Origin: 54-19 sp038210655
GTDB taxonomy: Bacteria > Chloroflexota > Chloroflexia > Chloroheliales > Chloroheliaceae
Direction: 5' to 3'
DNA: 64,000 nucleotides
NCBI GenBank assembly: GCA_038210655.1
Contig: JBBQWM010000032.1
Coordinates: 3,981-67,980, forward strand
The notes under the pieces were generated by a model. The model saw nothing but the letters and a program-made list of their open reading frames with translations, was not told where the DNA came from and did no database searches. Positions 8,146 to 17,016 of this stretch are shown one piece after another. Position numbers and translations under genes: made by a program. The first letter of the stretch is position 1. Every line of letters starts with the position of its first letter.

Positions 8146-9939
8146 CTAGACGGCTGCACCAGCCGGAACGCTCGAAGCCGGGTAAGGCCACTTGCCAGAA
8201 AGCGGGTCGCTGTCCATATAGCCAGGCTGTACCATTTCGCCACCGTCGAGGCCGTCCAGTTCCATCTTCTCGCTGACCCGGTTGCTCCCAATTACCAGGC
8301 CCAGTACCTTGAAGAAGACCCAGCTAATCCCAAAGGCCCAGACAAAGGCGACTGCTGCACCAACGATTTGAGCCAGCAGTTGACCGATGCCACCCCCGTA
8401 GAACAGGCCGGTTACACTGGCATACTGGGCTTTGCCGTCGGCGAACAGACCGACCGCTAACTGCCCCCACATACCGTTGACCCCGTGTACCGAGATCGCG
8501 CCAACCGGGTCGTCAATGTGGAAGATTTTGTCAACCAGCCCCACAAAGACCACTACCAGCCCACCGGCTACGATACCGATGATAATCGCGGCAATCGGTT
8601 CAACATAACCAGAGGGGGCGGTAATCGCCACCAGACCAGCCAGCAAGCCGTTGCAGGTCATCCCAACATCCGGCTTTTTGCCCTGTACCCAGGTAATAAC
8701 CATCGCAGTCATCGCCCCGGCAGAACCGGCCAACATCGTGACAGTCGCAATCATACCGATCCGTAAGTTACCACCGCCGGAAGCGCCCAGGGTCGAGCCA
8801 GGGTTAAACCCGAACCAACCAAAGGCCAGAATGATCGTACCCATAATCGCTATTACCATGTTGTGACCTGGAACCGGGTTGCTACTGCCATCCCGGTTGT
8901 ACTTGCCCAGGCGTGGGCCTAGTATCAAGGCTCCCGCCAATGCCGTCCAACCACCGACGGCGTGGACTACGCCACTACCTGCAAAATCGATATAGCCCGC
9001 GCCAAAGGGACTGTCTTTACCAATCGGGCCAGTTGTGCCAAGTTGTGATAGCCAACCGCCGCCCCAGGCCCAGTTGCCGTAGATCGGGTAGATGATGATC
9101 GAGACGAAGAAACCGTAAATCACGAAGCTCGACCACTTCCAGCGTTCGGCCATTGCGCCGGTTGGGATCGTAGCAGTGGTGTCCATAAAGACCATCTGGA
9201 AAAGGAACATCACGGCAATCCCGACATCATAAGTATCGCCGGTCAGGAAGAAGCCTTTACCACCGATGATACCCCAATCTCCTATCTTGATTTCGTTGTT
9301 GAGCGTCGCCAAACCGCCCAGGTTACTTACACCGATGCTACCGATACCGCCGAACTGGAAGGCGAACCCGGCGATATAATAACCCAGCATACCGATGAAA
9401 TAGACGCTCAAGTTCATGCCCATTACGTGAAAGGCATTCTTGTAGCGGCAGAAGCCGGTTTCCACCAGAGCGAAGCCCAGTTGCATCAACATAACCAGGA
9501 AGCCTGCCACTAAGGTCCAGACGTAGTTGATACCCAACTGGTTCTGGCGTACCATATTTGCCAGATTGAGCGCATAAGGCTCGTTCTTCGCGGCTGCCGC
9601 CAAAAAGTCATCCTTAGCTTTGGCATCGGCGGGTAGCCCGCTGCTAAATGGGGCTATCGAGTTGAGATCGGCCCCGGAGCCAGTTGCCAAACCACCGGGG
9701 TCGCCGACCGGGGCCGGGGCCGCCGTCGCAGCCGGAGTGGCTGCCGGGGCCGGAGTTCCAGCCGTAGGCGTGGTTTGGGCGCGTCCTGTCTGGCTCGATA
9801 GAGCAAAAAAAGTGAGCAAGGCCAGCAGCAAACCTGCCGCCAGGAAAATACGCCAGAAAGTTGCCGTCTGGGCGAAATGAGGCCGAGCCGTGGTCGCCAC
9901 ACTGGTACTTTTCGCCTTATATTTAAATCTTGAAGCCAT
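8146..9939 (-). CDS. amt: Ammonium transporter with extended N-terminal region
   Basis: An Amt/Rh-family channel for ammonium uptake through the cytoplasmic membrane. The core shows the family signatures: FVETGF-like LVETGFCRYKN, DFAGSGVVHAVGG with the first pore His, GWFGFNPGSTL, and AISVHGVNGMWG with the second pore His. Before the core there are about 110 extra residues: a hydrophobic helix (IFLAAGLLLALLTFFAL), a Thr/Ala/Pro-rich linker and a short helical stretch. The ATG at 9939 follows GAAAGGAAGAGGG, so it is preferred to the GTG 15 nt upstream. No glnB/glnK is adjacent. Confidence 0.95.
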   Translation of the reverse strand: MASRFKYKAKSTSVATTARPHFAQTATFWRIFLAAGLLLALLTFFALSSQTGRAQTTPTAGTPAPAATPAATAAPAPVGDPGGLATGSGADLNSIAPFSSGLPADAKAKDDFLAAAAKNEPYALNLANMVRQNQLGINYVWTLVAGFLVMLMQLGFALVETGFCRYKNAFHVMGMNLSVYFIGMLGYYIAGFAFQFGGIGSIGVSNLGGLATLNNEIKIGDWGIIGGKGFFLTGDTYDVGIAVMFLFQMVFMDTTATIPTGAMAERWKWSSFVIYGFFVSIIIYPIYGNWAWGGGWLSQLGTTGPIGKDSPFGAGYIDFAGSGVVHAVGGWTALAGALILGPRLGKYNRDGSSNPVPGHNMVIAIMGTIILAFGWFGFNPGSTLGASGGGNLRIGMIATVTMLAGSAGAMTAMVITWVQGKKPDVGMTCNGLLAGLVAITAPSGYVEPIAAIIIGIVAGGLVVVFVGLVDKIFHIDDPVGAISVHGVNGMWGQLAVGLFADGKAQYASVTGLFYGGGIGQLLAQIVGAAVAFVWAFGISWVFFKVLGLVIGSNRVSEKMELDGLDGGEMVQPGYMDSDPLSGKWPYPASSVPAGAAV

Positions 9940-10003
9940 CCCTCTTCCTTTCACATACTACAGCTGGCCTGAAATTAAGCGTATTTTGGGCAAACTCAAA
10001 CCC

Positions 10004-10032
10004 AACCTTGTTTTATAAGATGTAACAAGGTT
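10004..10032. promoter_or_regulatory. 9-bp inverted repeat upstream of amt
   Basis: AACCTTGTT and AACAAGGTT are perfect reverse complements around an 11-nt spacer, 65 bp upstream of the amt start. It could be an operator for amt or a terminator for the upstream minus-strand gene; the sequence does not decide. Confidence 0.35.
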
Positions 10033-10154
10033 TTGATCTCAGGCCTAGCCTAGAAGCAGCCTACAAATAGCCTATAAACAATGCGTGTGTTACAGAACTG
10101 TAAAGTCTGTCATCTTTGAGCAGATTTGACCAATGTTTCCCATCTGTTCAATCT

Positions 10155-10706
10155 TTACCCGGCGCGTCGTACTTTTTTGGCCGGACGAGAATTGATCGCT
10201 CGTGTGGGAGATACGTTACCAACCGTTACCAATTGTTCGCTGCTAGTTTTGAGCAGCTTACCCGCGATGCGCTCCACTTCACTCAATTCGACCGGCGGAG
10301 CCAGAACTTTGAAGCGTCGCTCTTTGCCGCCAGTCTGCAATATCAAAAACCGACCCTGCATTTCACAGGACTTAAACTCTTTCCACTCGCGTACTACTAC
10401 GTTGTTGAGCGCAATAGTCTGAGTGGTCAGGGTGTATTTGATCGGGATGCCCAGAATGGCAAAAGTCCCCATTGCCAGCACTACCTGGAACGCAAAGGAC
10501 ATCCAGCCACCCACTCCGCCTAGCACCATCACCAGCCCGACACTGTACATGCTGAATCGGTGGTAGAGCATTCGATACCGGAAGGGCAGAACGATTTGCT
10601 TAATCACCATCGCTTCGGTTTTCTGACCTATCGGTAAAAAAACTCTGGTCAGCATGGTAATCAGCATCAAACCAATTAGAAGTATTACAAAGGGTAAAGT
10701 TTCCAT
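10155..10706 (-). CDS. Membrane protein of unknown function
   Basis: Not recognised. The 183-residue protein has an N-terminal membrane helix (LPFVILLIGLMLITMLTRVFL), a second hydrophobic pair around residues 55-95 (YSVGLVMVLGGVGGWMSFAF, VLAMGTFAILGIPI), then a soluble beta-rich part (KYTLTTQTIALNNVVVREWKEFKSC...GRFLILQTGG) reminiscent of bacterial PH-like domains, and a basic C-terminus. The ATG at 10706 places the first helix at the N-terminus. It lies 71 bp downstream of the TPR gene on the same strand, so the two may be cotranscribed. Confidence 0.6.
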   Translation of the reverse strand: METLPFVILLIGLMLITMLTRVFLPIGQKTEAMVIKQIVLPFRYRMLYHRFSMYSVGLVMVLGGVGGWMSFAFQVVLAMGTFAILGIPIKYTLTTQTIALNNVVVREWKEFKSCEMQGRFLILQTGGKERRFKVLAPPVELSEVERIAGKLLKTSSEQLVTVGNVSPTRAINSRPAKKVRRAG

Positions 10707-10777
10707 AAAATAAAATCGACCAATCTGCAACCGGCTAATAGCTGCTATTATCTATAATAGTAAATATAACCCTACGC

Positions 10778-11428
10778 TCAGGACGGGTTTACCTCAATCT
10801 TAGTGACGGTAGTTCTTACTTTTGGACGTGGTAAAAAGCGAAACCCTTTGAAGCTGGGTAAAAAGTTTCGGCGCTCAAAGCTGGCCTGGTTGCGTTTGCG
10901 GGTTGTGACCAGCAGATTGGCAATGTAGGTCGCCGTTTCCCGCGAGGGGGCCGGCAGTTTGTAAGCCAGTTCCAGGTGATGGGCCGCATCGATAGTCAGG
11001 CCGACCATTAGCTTGAATTCAGCCATTTTTAGCTGGACGACCGCATCCTGGCTGTTCAACTCAAGGGCCTTTTCCAACTCGGTTTGGGCTTCTTCGACTA
11101 TATATTCCTCGGCGAGGGCCGCTCCCAGGTAGGCATGCGCCAGGGCGTTATTTTCATCTAGCGCCACCGCCCGCCGTAGGTATTGCGTAGCTTGATTGGC
11201 CTCTTCCCGCCGCAAATGAAGCACTGCTATTTGCATATTCAGCCGCGCTTGCTCCTGCTCGGTCAGGTTTTGGTTGGTCAATTGCTGTTCCAGGTTGGCT
11301 TTAGCCGAGTCAAAATTTATGAAATTGGTTTTGACAAATTGTGAACCGCAGACCTGACAAAAAGTAGCGGTCTGATCGTTGGTCTGGTTACAACTGGCGC
11401 AAACTTTTAGGGACTGTGTATCACTCAT
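10778..11428 (-). CDS. Zinc-ribbon TPR protein
   Basis: The 216-residue protein starts with a double CxxC zinc ribbon (CASC, CQVC, residues 10-28) and continues with three to four TPR helical hairpins (AVLHLRREEANQATQYLRRA, AYLGAALAEEYIVEEAQTEL, VQLKMAEFKLMVGLTIDAAH). The C-terminus is basic. Such proteins are usually scaffolds; partner and pathway are unknown. ATG start with AAGGAG about 14 nt upstream. Confidence 0.7.
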   Translation of the reverse strand: MSDTQSLKVCASCNQTNDQTATFCQVCGSQFVKTNFINFDSAKANLEQQLTNQNLTEQEQARLNMQIAVLHLRREEANQATQYLRRAVALDENNALAHAYLGAALAEEYIVEEAQTELEKALELNSQDAVVQLKMAEFKLMVGLTIDAAHHLELAYKLPAPSRETATYIANLLVTTRKRNQASFERRNFLPSFKGFRFLPRPKVRTTVTKIEVNPS

Positions 11429-12079
11429 CTTGATCTACTCATTCTCCTTATAAGCTAACAGGGATCGATATGGGTGTAAAATCGATTTCCCCAGCCCTGC
11501 TGAACGCACTGACACCAATTTTTGAGAAGATAAATAGAAGCTGCTGGGCTAGATTGGATAATACCAAATTATGTTGCAATGTTTTGTATGAACTAAGACA
11601 TCTAGCTGGCTGAACAGTTATCACCTTTTTGAGAAGGATTTACTAAGCTAAGTTGTACCGCTTTGTGCGAAATGGCGCAATATACGGAAACAACATAGTT
11701 TAGAAGGTCTTTCTTGTGCAATTTAACCAATAGAGCTTAAAATAGCTGCCAAAAGCCTTTATTTTCTGGCAGCTGACGCAATTTGGAGAAAAATTCAGCG
11801 GTGCTAAAGTAATCCACGCTCGCTCAGACCTATTTTTAACCCAGCTAGTTTGTGCAATTTCAAAAAGACTTCCTGTTCTTTATCAAACTGAACAAGCTTG
11901 TGCAACTTGCCGAAAACATGGCCTTGTTTTTGTTTCATTTTGTATGTAGACATTGCAGTCCTAAAACTTTATGGTTAGGTATATCTAAAGCTCTATCTTC
12001 TTTTAGTTATAGCATAGCAAAGAGGAACTTTTGTTAGAAGCAAGCTTGGCTTGACAGTGAAAAGAAAGACAGAAATCAA
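11429..12079. other. AT-rich 650-bp spacer with repeated TTGTGCAA motif
   Basis: No convincing gene. TTGTGCAATTT occurs at 11714-11724 and 11850-11860 and TTGTGCAACTT at 11898-11908, with related GACGCAATTT at about 11775. The spacing and the position upstream of the antiporter gene suggest a control region. A 61-codon frame at 11852-12037 has no ribosome-binding site and no protein character. Confidence 0.45.
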
Positions 12080-13315
12080 GTGGAAAGTACAAATATACTT
12101 CTTCCTTTAGCGGCCATTTTGGTTTTGGCGAAAGTAATAGCGTTAATCTCGCGCCGGGTCGGATTACCGGCTGTTTTCGGCGAGCTATTGGTAGGCTTAT
12201 TATTGGGGCCTTCTGTGTTCGGTATCCTCCACCAGACTGATTTCCTAAAAATCATCTCTCAGATCGGTGTGATTCTTTTGATGTTTATTGCCGGTTTGGA
12301 AACTGATGTAGCGATGATGAAAAAGGTCGGGAAGGCCGCTTTTTTCTCGGCTACCGGCGGGGTTATAATTCCTTTGGTGTTGGGAACCTTAGTTGGTCTG
12401 GCCTTTGGGTTGCCTTTCTTCATCAGCCTTTTTATCGGGACGGCTCTGACTGCTACCAGTGTTTCCATTTCGGCAGAGACTTTGCAAGAGCTAGGAAAGC
12501 TTCGCACTCGTGAAGGTACTACAATTTTGGGAGCCGCCGTTATCGATGACGTGATGGGGGTAGTCGTGCTGGCAATTGTGCTGGGGACCAGCACCGGGAC
12601 GAGTATAGTGCTGCCTCTACTCAAAATGGTGGGGTTTTTCCTGGTTGCCGGTATTTTGGGTGTGAAAATGCTGCCCTGGATACATCATCATTTGCTCAAA
12701 TGGCACGACCACGCCGAAGAAGCGGTGCTGGCGGTCGTGCTGTCTTTTGTGCTAGTCTATTCCTGGGCGGCAGAAGAATTAGGCGGAGTAGCGGCTATTA
12801 CCGGGGCCTATCTGATGGGTGTGCTTATTAGCCGTCTGGAAATTAAGCTGCGGCTGGAAAAAGGAGTACGCTCGATTGGCTACGGCTTTTTTATCCCGGT
12901 CTTTTTTGTAGGGATTGGCCTCGAGGCTAATTTCAGCAGTCTTTTCGCCCTGAACGGTATAGCTCTGACTATAGTGATTACGCTGGTTGCCGTCTTTAGC
13001 AAGATCATAGGTTGTTTGGTCGGGGCCTGGCTAGGGGGCCTGAAACGAAAAGAGGCTTTCCTGGTAGGCGTAGGGATGATTTCACGGGGTGAAGTGGCGC
13101 TGGTTATAGTCTCGCTAGGGCTGAGTCAGGGTCTTATCGACAATAAGGTTTTCTCAATAGTAATTTTCATGACAATCTTTACGACCCTCATAACACCGCT
13201 ATTGCTCAAGATTGCCTACAGCATTATCGAAGGTCGGGCCGAGGACAAAGCTACTTCAAAGCCGGTCAATTTGCCGGTGGTTGGGGTCGAAGAAAGGCTA
13301 GAACTGACGGCCTGA
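12080..13315 (+). CDS. CPA2-family cation:proton antiporter
   Basis: A 411-residue, roughly 13-helix membrane protein of the monovalent cation:proton antiporter-2 family (NapA/Kef/GerN type). Seen: GLPAVFGELLVGLLLGPSVFG in the first helices, LLMFIAGLETD, and the ion-binding Asp pair in GAAVIDDVMGVVVLA near residues 155-158, which in NapA-type exchangers goes with electrogenic Na+/H+ exchange. There is no C-terminal TrkA-N domain, so it is not a full Kef channel. GTG start after AGAAAGACAGAAATCAA. It is a single gene closed by a strong hairpin. Confidence 0.9.
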   Translation: MESTNILLPLAAILVLAKVIALISRRVGLPAVFGELLVGLLLGPSVFGILHQTDFLKIISQIGVILLMFIAGLETDVAMMKKVGKAAFFSATGGVIIPLVLGTLVGLAFGLPFFISLFIGTALTATSVSISAETLQELGKLRTREGTTILGAAVIDDVMGVVVLAIVLGTSTGTSIVLPLLKMVGFFLVAGILGVKMLPWIHHHLLKWHDHAEEAVLAVVLSFVLVYSWAAEELGGVAAITGAYLMGVLISRLEIKLRLEKGVRSIGYGFFIPVFFVGIGLEANFSSLFALNGIALTIVITLVAVFSKIIGCLVGAWLGGLKRKEAFLVGVGMISRGEVALVIVSLGLSQGLIDNKVFSIVIFMTIFTTLITPLLLKIAYSIIEGRAEDKATSKPVNLPVVGVEERLELTA

Positions 13316-13347
13316 TGCGGCTACCAGCACTCGTAAGTTAGAAAGTT

Positions 13348-13400
13348 AATATAAAGGGGAAGGTGGAACTTATGCTAAAGTTCCACCTTCCTTTTATATT
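13348..13400. terminator. Strong hairpin terminator after the antiporter gene
   Basis: Arms at 13348-13371 and 13377-13400 pair over more than 20 positions (core AAGGTGGAACTT / AAGTTCCACCTT) with AT-rich outer ends that give a T-run on either strand. Confidence 0.85.
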
Positions 13401-13576
13401 CCAGCCTTTTTATACTCCAGCTTCACTTTGAAAAAATTAAGCTCAAGTAAAATTGTAATGGCATAAGTATTGCATCCTCTTAATTATGTAAAAAAAAATC
13501 CAAAATGTGAGACCGCTTTTGATGCTAAGTTATGCTAATAGTGGTCGGCCCACAAAACTGCTAAGGAGGTAGTAGG

Positions 13577-14305
13577 ATGTTGTATAGTATAGAAGGGGTA
13601 ATTCTTGATGTAGATGGTACTCTGATTGATAGTAATGATGCCCACGCCTCGGCCTGGGTCGAAGCTTTGACCGAACAGGGTTATAAATTTCCATTTAAGA
13701 AAATCCGTTGCATGATCGGCATGGGTGGGGATAAGATTTTAGCCACCGTGCTTGGCTTCCGAAAAGATACGGCCCAGGGTAAAAGGATTTCTGAACGGCG
13801 CGGCCAAATTTTCAAAGACAAATACTTATCGACATTAAAGCCGTTTCCGGGTGTCCAACAATTGCTAAATCGTATGAAAGACGAAGGCTTGAAATTGGTA
13901 ATTGGGACCTCGGCTCAACCGGACGAATTACAGGATTTACTCAAGATAGCCAAACTCAGCGATTTCTTTGAGGCTCAAACCTCTTCTGGTGATGTCAAAA
14001 ACTCTAAGCCCGACCCCGATATCATAAAGGTGGCCCTTGATCGGTTGGGGCTTCCTACTGAAAAAGTCGTAATGATTGGCGATACGCCCTATGACATTGT
14101 GGCCGCTGCTAGAGCCAAAGTTCCAACCATTGCTTTGCGTTGTGGAGGATGGGCCGACCAGGATTTAAAAGAAGCTTTGTGCGTTTACAATGACCCGCTA
14201 GACTTGTTAGATCGTTTCGATAAGTCTCCTCTTTATACCGCGCACCTCAACTATCATTCGGGCTGGATGCTAAACAATAGCTATTCTGGCTTAGGTAACA
14301 ACTAA
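13577..14305 (+). CDS. HAD-superfamily phosphatase
   Basis: HAD subfamily IA hydrolase of 242 residues. Motif I DVDGT with nucleophile D11 and general acid D13, motif II Ser/Thr in IGTSAQ, motif III lysine in SKPDPD (about 151) and motif IV GDTPYD (about 173). A helical cap lies between motifs I and II. Closest general type: phosphoglycolate or beta-phosphoglucomutase-like phosphatases; the substrate is not determined. The ATG follows AAGGAGGTAGTAGG. The broken SDR gene begins 18 bp downstream. Confidence 0.88.
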   Translation: MLYSIEGVILDVDGTLIDSNDAHASAWVEALTEQGYKFPFKKIRCMIGMGGDKILATVLGFRKDTAQGKRISERRGQIFKDKYLSTLKPFPGVQQLLNRMKDEGLKLVIGTSAQPDELQDLLKIAKLSDFFEAQTSSGDVKNSKPDPDIIKVALDRLGLPTEKVVMIGDTPYDIVAAARAKVPTIALRCGGWADQDLKEALCVYNDPLDLLDRFDKSPLYTAHLNYHSGWMLNNSYSGLGNN

Positions 14306-14323
14306 CAAAAGAAGGCTTAAAGC

Positions 14324-14727
14324 GTGAATTGGAATTTAGAAGGCAAAATAGCTCTTATAACTGGGGCCAGTTCTGGTATTGGTCGGTCTACTGCGTTGGC
14401 GATGGCCCGTGACAAAGTTAAAGTTGCAGCGCTCAGTCACTCCGAAGATGAACTTGGTCAGACTATCGCTGAGATCGAAAGAGGAGGAGGGGAGGCTCTC
14501 CCTATCGTAGCTGATATATCCCAACCGCCGCAAATGGAAAACGCAACCTCGAACAGGTCAAAATCCCGGTCGACTATCCAAAAGGGGCGATGCCGTTGAC
14601 CGGCGGCAGTCCCGGCACCGCCGAAGAAGTCGCCAATTTGGTATTATTTTTGGCTTCGGATGCCGCCAGCCATATCACTGGCACTGAAATGTGGATCGAT
14701 GGGGCCGAGTCTTTGCTCAGGGGCTAA
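14324..14727 (+). pseudogene. SDR oxidoreductase gene with internal deletion and frameshift
   Basis: The first 67 codons (GTG start) encode a short-chain dehydrogenase N-terminus: TGASSGIG cofactor loop, then the VADIS strand end. After about 14530 the frame is lost; a different frame from about 14534 to the TAA at 14725 encodes the family C-terminus (GGSPGTAEEVANLVLFLASD, then ITGTEMWIDGAESL). The middle of the enzyme, including NNAG, the catalytic Ser and YxxxK, is missing, roughly 140 residues. A single internal deletion that changed the reading frame explains this. It must be inactive. Confidence 0.85.
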
Positions 14728-14781
14728 TGCTATTGTGGGTAGGAAGTACTTAGCGCAGAGATCATAGGACGCAGAAAAAAT

Positions 14782-14831
14782 AAATGTCACAATAGAGGCA
14801 ACCCTGGGTGGTTGCCCCTATTGTGACATTT
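14782..14831. terminator. Bidirectional terminator between SDR remnant and S51 gene
   Basis: 22-nt arms at 14782-14803 and 14810-14831 pair with one mismatch (core TGTCACAATAG / CTATTGTGACA), with A- and T-rich flanks on both sides. It serves convergent genes. Confidence 0.85.
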
Positions 14832-14847
14832 TATTATTTTTGAGGCT

Positions 14848-15543
14848 CTAGGTAACAGGTTCCAGCTTGAAAGATTGCCCACCCTGATACTTGGTTGGTT
14901 GGGTGCCTCGATAGACTGTCACCCAGCCCCGACCGTAGACCTGCCAATCATTACCATAACCCAGTATCGCTACTTTTTCATCCACACCGATAATAATAGC
15001 GTCAGGGCGGGCCGTCCGTAAACGCTCGATCCATTTGCGACCAAAGCCGTTGAAATGGGGCGCAAAAATAGCGTTTTTGACCAACCCTAACCCGGCCCGC
15101 ACCTGTCCGCCAGATGGGTCGAAAAGATGTTCCATCAGTACCATTGCGCCTGCACTCGACCCACCGACGACTGCCCCGCTTTCGAGGGCTTGCTGCATCG
15201 CCCGCCAACAGGCGCTCCCTTCCAAAGCATTTAGCAAATAGCCCGGACTGCCGCCCGCCATATAGATCAAGCGGGCAGTTGCCAGTTTTTCAGCCAGGGT
15301 CGGGTCGTCGGCATCCTGGCGGTTGGCAAGTGGTAATGCTTCGACCTGAGTACTGCCAAGTTGCCGGAACCAGTTGACTCCATTGCGCGAAGCCATTGGG
15401 ATACCGCCATCCGCGCCACCGGCGGTCGGTACAATAATAACCGGGGCAGCTAGGCCACCGGCCTGTTCGAGCGCAAAGCGGTCGGCAAGCTCGTTGCCCT
15501 TCTGAAATTCTCCACCGCCTGCCAGTAAGATTAAACCTGCCAT
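14848..15543 (-). CDS. Peptidase S51 / cyanophycinase-like protein
   Basis: The 231-residue protein has the S51 fold signatures: GLILLAGGGEF at the N-terminus, YMAGGSPGYLLNAL, and the nucleophile elbow GGSSAGAMVLME with the catalytic Ser near residue 131. Family S51 includes dipeptidase E and cyanophycinase. Cyanophycinases are usually 260 residues or more with a conserved substrate loop; this one is shorter, so a general Asp-type peptidase is as likely. ATG start after GGAGATACCTTG. No cyanophycin synthetase is nearby. Confidence 0.8.
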   Translation of the reverse strand: MAGLILLAGGGEFQKGNELADRFALEQAGGLAAPVIIVPTAGGADGGIPMASRNGVNWFRQLGSTQVEALPLANRQDADDPTLAEKLATARLIYMAGGSPGYLLNALEGSACWRAMQQALESGAVVGGSSAGAMVLMEHLFDPSGGQVRAGLGLVKNAIFAPHFNGFGRKWIERLRTARPDAIIIGVDEKVAILGYGNDWQVYGRGWVTVYRGTQPTKYQGGQSFKLEPVT

Positions 15544-15555
15544 CAAGGTATCTCC

Positions 15556-15583
15556 GATTTACGATTTACGATTTACGATTTTT
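15556..15583. repeat. GATTTAC heptamer array
   Basis: GATTTAC three times, then GATTTTT, in register, 12 bp upstream of the S51 start. Confidence 0.7.
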
Positions 15584-15625
15584 AGTATTGAATTGTAACC
15601 AGGTTGTTTCTTAGATTAATTGCCT

Positions 15626-15660
15626 GCTCTGCCAATGGACTATTATTCCATTGGCAGAGC
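15626..15660. repeat. Palindrome of the GCTCTGCCAATGG family (family D)
   Basis: GCTCTGCCAATGGA and TCCATTGGCAGAGC form perfect 14-bp arms around CTATTAT. Related sequences occur at 28974-29026, 56156-56209 and 62441-62490. Confidence 0.7.
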
Positions 15661-15681
15661 AATGTTATACAACCGGACTAC

Positions 15682-15712
15682 TCAGTCCTCAGTCCCCTTT
15701 CATCCTTCATCC
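15682..15712. repeat. TCAGTCC and TTCATCC heptamer pairs
   Basis: TCAGTCC occurs twice (15682-15695) and TTCATCC twice (15699-15712). Both units, read on the other strand, recur at 47623 (GGACTGA) and at 37803 and 62403 (GGATGAA/G). Confidence 0.55.
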
Positions 15713-15797
15713 CTTGTTGGATATACCTCCGTCCATAGCCCGTCCTGATAGGCTCTAATGCTATAAATCGCCGGGCCTATTGTACGAGCAGATTAAC

Positions 15798-15832
15798 AAA
15801 TCGTAAATCGCAAATCGCAAATCCTAAATCAC
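15798..15832. repeat. AAATCGN heptamer array
   Basis: AAATCGT, AAATCGC, AAATCGC, AAATCCT and AAATCAC in register. This is the GATTTAC-type unit in the opposite orientation to the array at 15556, so the two arrays flank this spacer as inverted copies. Confidence 0.65.
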
Positions 15833-15992
15833 TCGGTAGGTGGTTTAGACTACATAATATTTGTATAAGTCGTGTATAATCGAAATAATCTGGTCTTTGT
15901 AACCTGACCAGAAACTGATTCAAATCAACCATTTTGAAACCTGAAGGCAGATACTTTGAAGGGATTAGTCGAGAAAATTAGGGGGTGGTCGC

Positions 15993-17012
15993 ATGCCAAC
16001 ATTCGGTAGCCCCAAGTCGCCCATAAAAGGGCCGATGGCCCGCTCGGAGCATTTTACTTCGACTTCCGAACAGGCGATCCAGTATACACAATCTGCCCCG
16101 GTTCGCTCAACCTGGCGGGGTCATCTTGACTTACTTGACCCGGTAACGTGGACTGCCGGGCCGCAAGGATTTATCAGTGGGGCCGTCGCCAGTGGCGGAA
16201 TGGCCTGGGATGGCCGGACATTGGCGCTAGTGTTGCTGGGTATCGGTCTGAGCGGGCCTTTAACCATTGGGTTTAGCCAGTCGATCAACGATTTCTTCGA
16301 CCGGGACGTTGACGCTGTAAACGAGCCAACCCGCCCGATCCCTGCCGGGCTGGTAACGGTGCAGGGGGCGGTGGTCAATTTTGTGAGCGTGGCAGTTCTG
16401 GCGATGTTGATAGCGGTTTTGTTGGCGGTGCTGGTAGGTGGTACGAACGGTTGGGCGTTGGTCGGAATGACTGTTTTGGGGCTAGGGCTGGGAGTAGTCT
16501 ATAGCGCTCCGCCGCTGGCCTTCAAACGGAATGGCCTGAGCGGGCCGCTTTCGGTCGGTCTCGGCTATAATTTGCTGACCTGGATTTGCGGCAATTTGGT
16601 TTTTGCTCCCCTCAAGTTAGAGGTGCTAGTACTGGCGTTTGTCAATGCCTGCATTGCGGTCGGCCTTTTGATAATGAACGACCTAAAATCTATCAAAGGA
16701 GACCGGGCGTTAGGCTTGCGGACGGTTCCGGTGCAGTATGGAGCGCAAGGGGCTTTGTTGATCGCTTATACTTTTATTGATCTTTCACAGGTTGGATTGG
16801 CAATCTTTTTGTTCAGTACCGGTCATTTGTGGTTGGGCCTTTTACAGGTGATTGCATTGGTGGTGCAGATAAGCGCCCAACCGCTACTCTATCGCAAGCC
16901 TACCCACGACCAGTATAAACGCTACTTGTTGACCGGCAATGGGTTGATTTTGCTAGTGGCGCTCTTTTCGGCCCTCTCTTTTGGGGGTTACACCCCTTTT
17001 AATAGTTGGTAG
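15993..17012 (+). CDS. bchG: (Bacterio)chlorophyll synthase, UbiA family
   Basis: An integral membrane prenyltransferase that attaches an isoprenoid alcohol tail to a (bacterio)chlorophyllide. Diagnostic features: LLDPVTW before the first helix (the PVTW segment is typical of ChlG/BchG/BchK), the first Asp-rich motif NDFFDRDVDAVNEP near residue 98 followed by RPIPAG, and the second motif NDLKSIKGDRALGLRT near residue 228. About nine membrane segments; 339 residues including a polar N-terminal extension of some 45. BchG (bacteriochlorophyll a) cannot be told from BchK (bacteriochlorophyll c) by eye, so the symbol is provisional. ATG start after GGGGGTGGTCGC. The next gene starts 4 bp after its stop. 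Confidence 0.85.
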   Translation: MPTFGSPKSPIKGPMARSEHFTSTSEQAIQYTQSAPVRSTWRGHLDLLDPVTWTAGPQGFISGAVASGGMAWDGRTLALVLLGIGLSGPLTIGFSQSINDFFDRDVDAVNEPTRPIPAGLVTVQGAVVNFVSVAVLAMLIAVLLAVLVGGTNGWALVGMTVLGLGLGVVYSAPPLAFKRNGLSGPLSVGLGYNLLTWICGNLVFAPLKLEVLVLAFVNACIAVGLLIMNDLKSIKGDRALGLRTVPVQYGAQGALLIAYTFIDLSQVGLAIFLFSTGHLWLGLLQVIALVVQISAQPLLYRKPTHDQYKRYLLTGNGLILLVALFSALSFGGYTPFNSW

Positions 17013-17016
17013 AGTT

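Noticed and set aside
11852..12037. 61-codon frame upstream of the antiporter
   Set aside because: Overlaps the TTGTGCAA motifs and lacks a ribosome-binding site.
15875..15880. TATAAT as promoter of the chlorophyll synthase gene
   Set aside because: No -35 element or TGn extension at proper spacing; kept out of the feature list.
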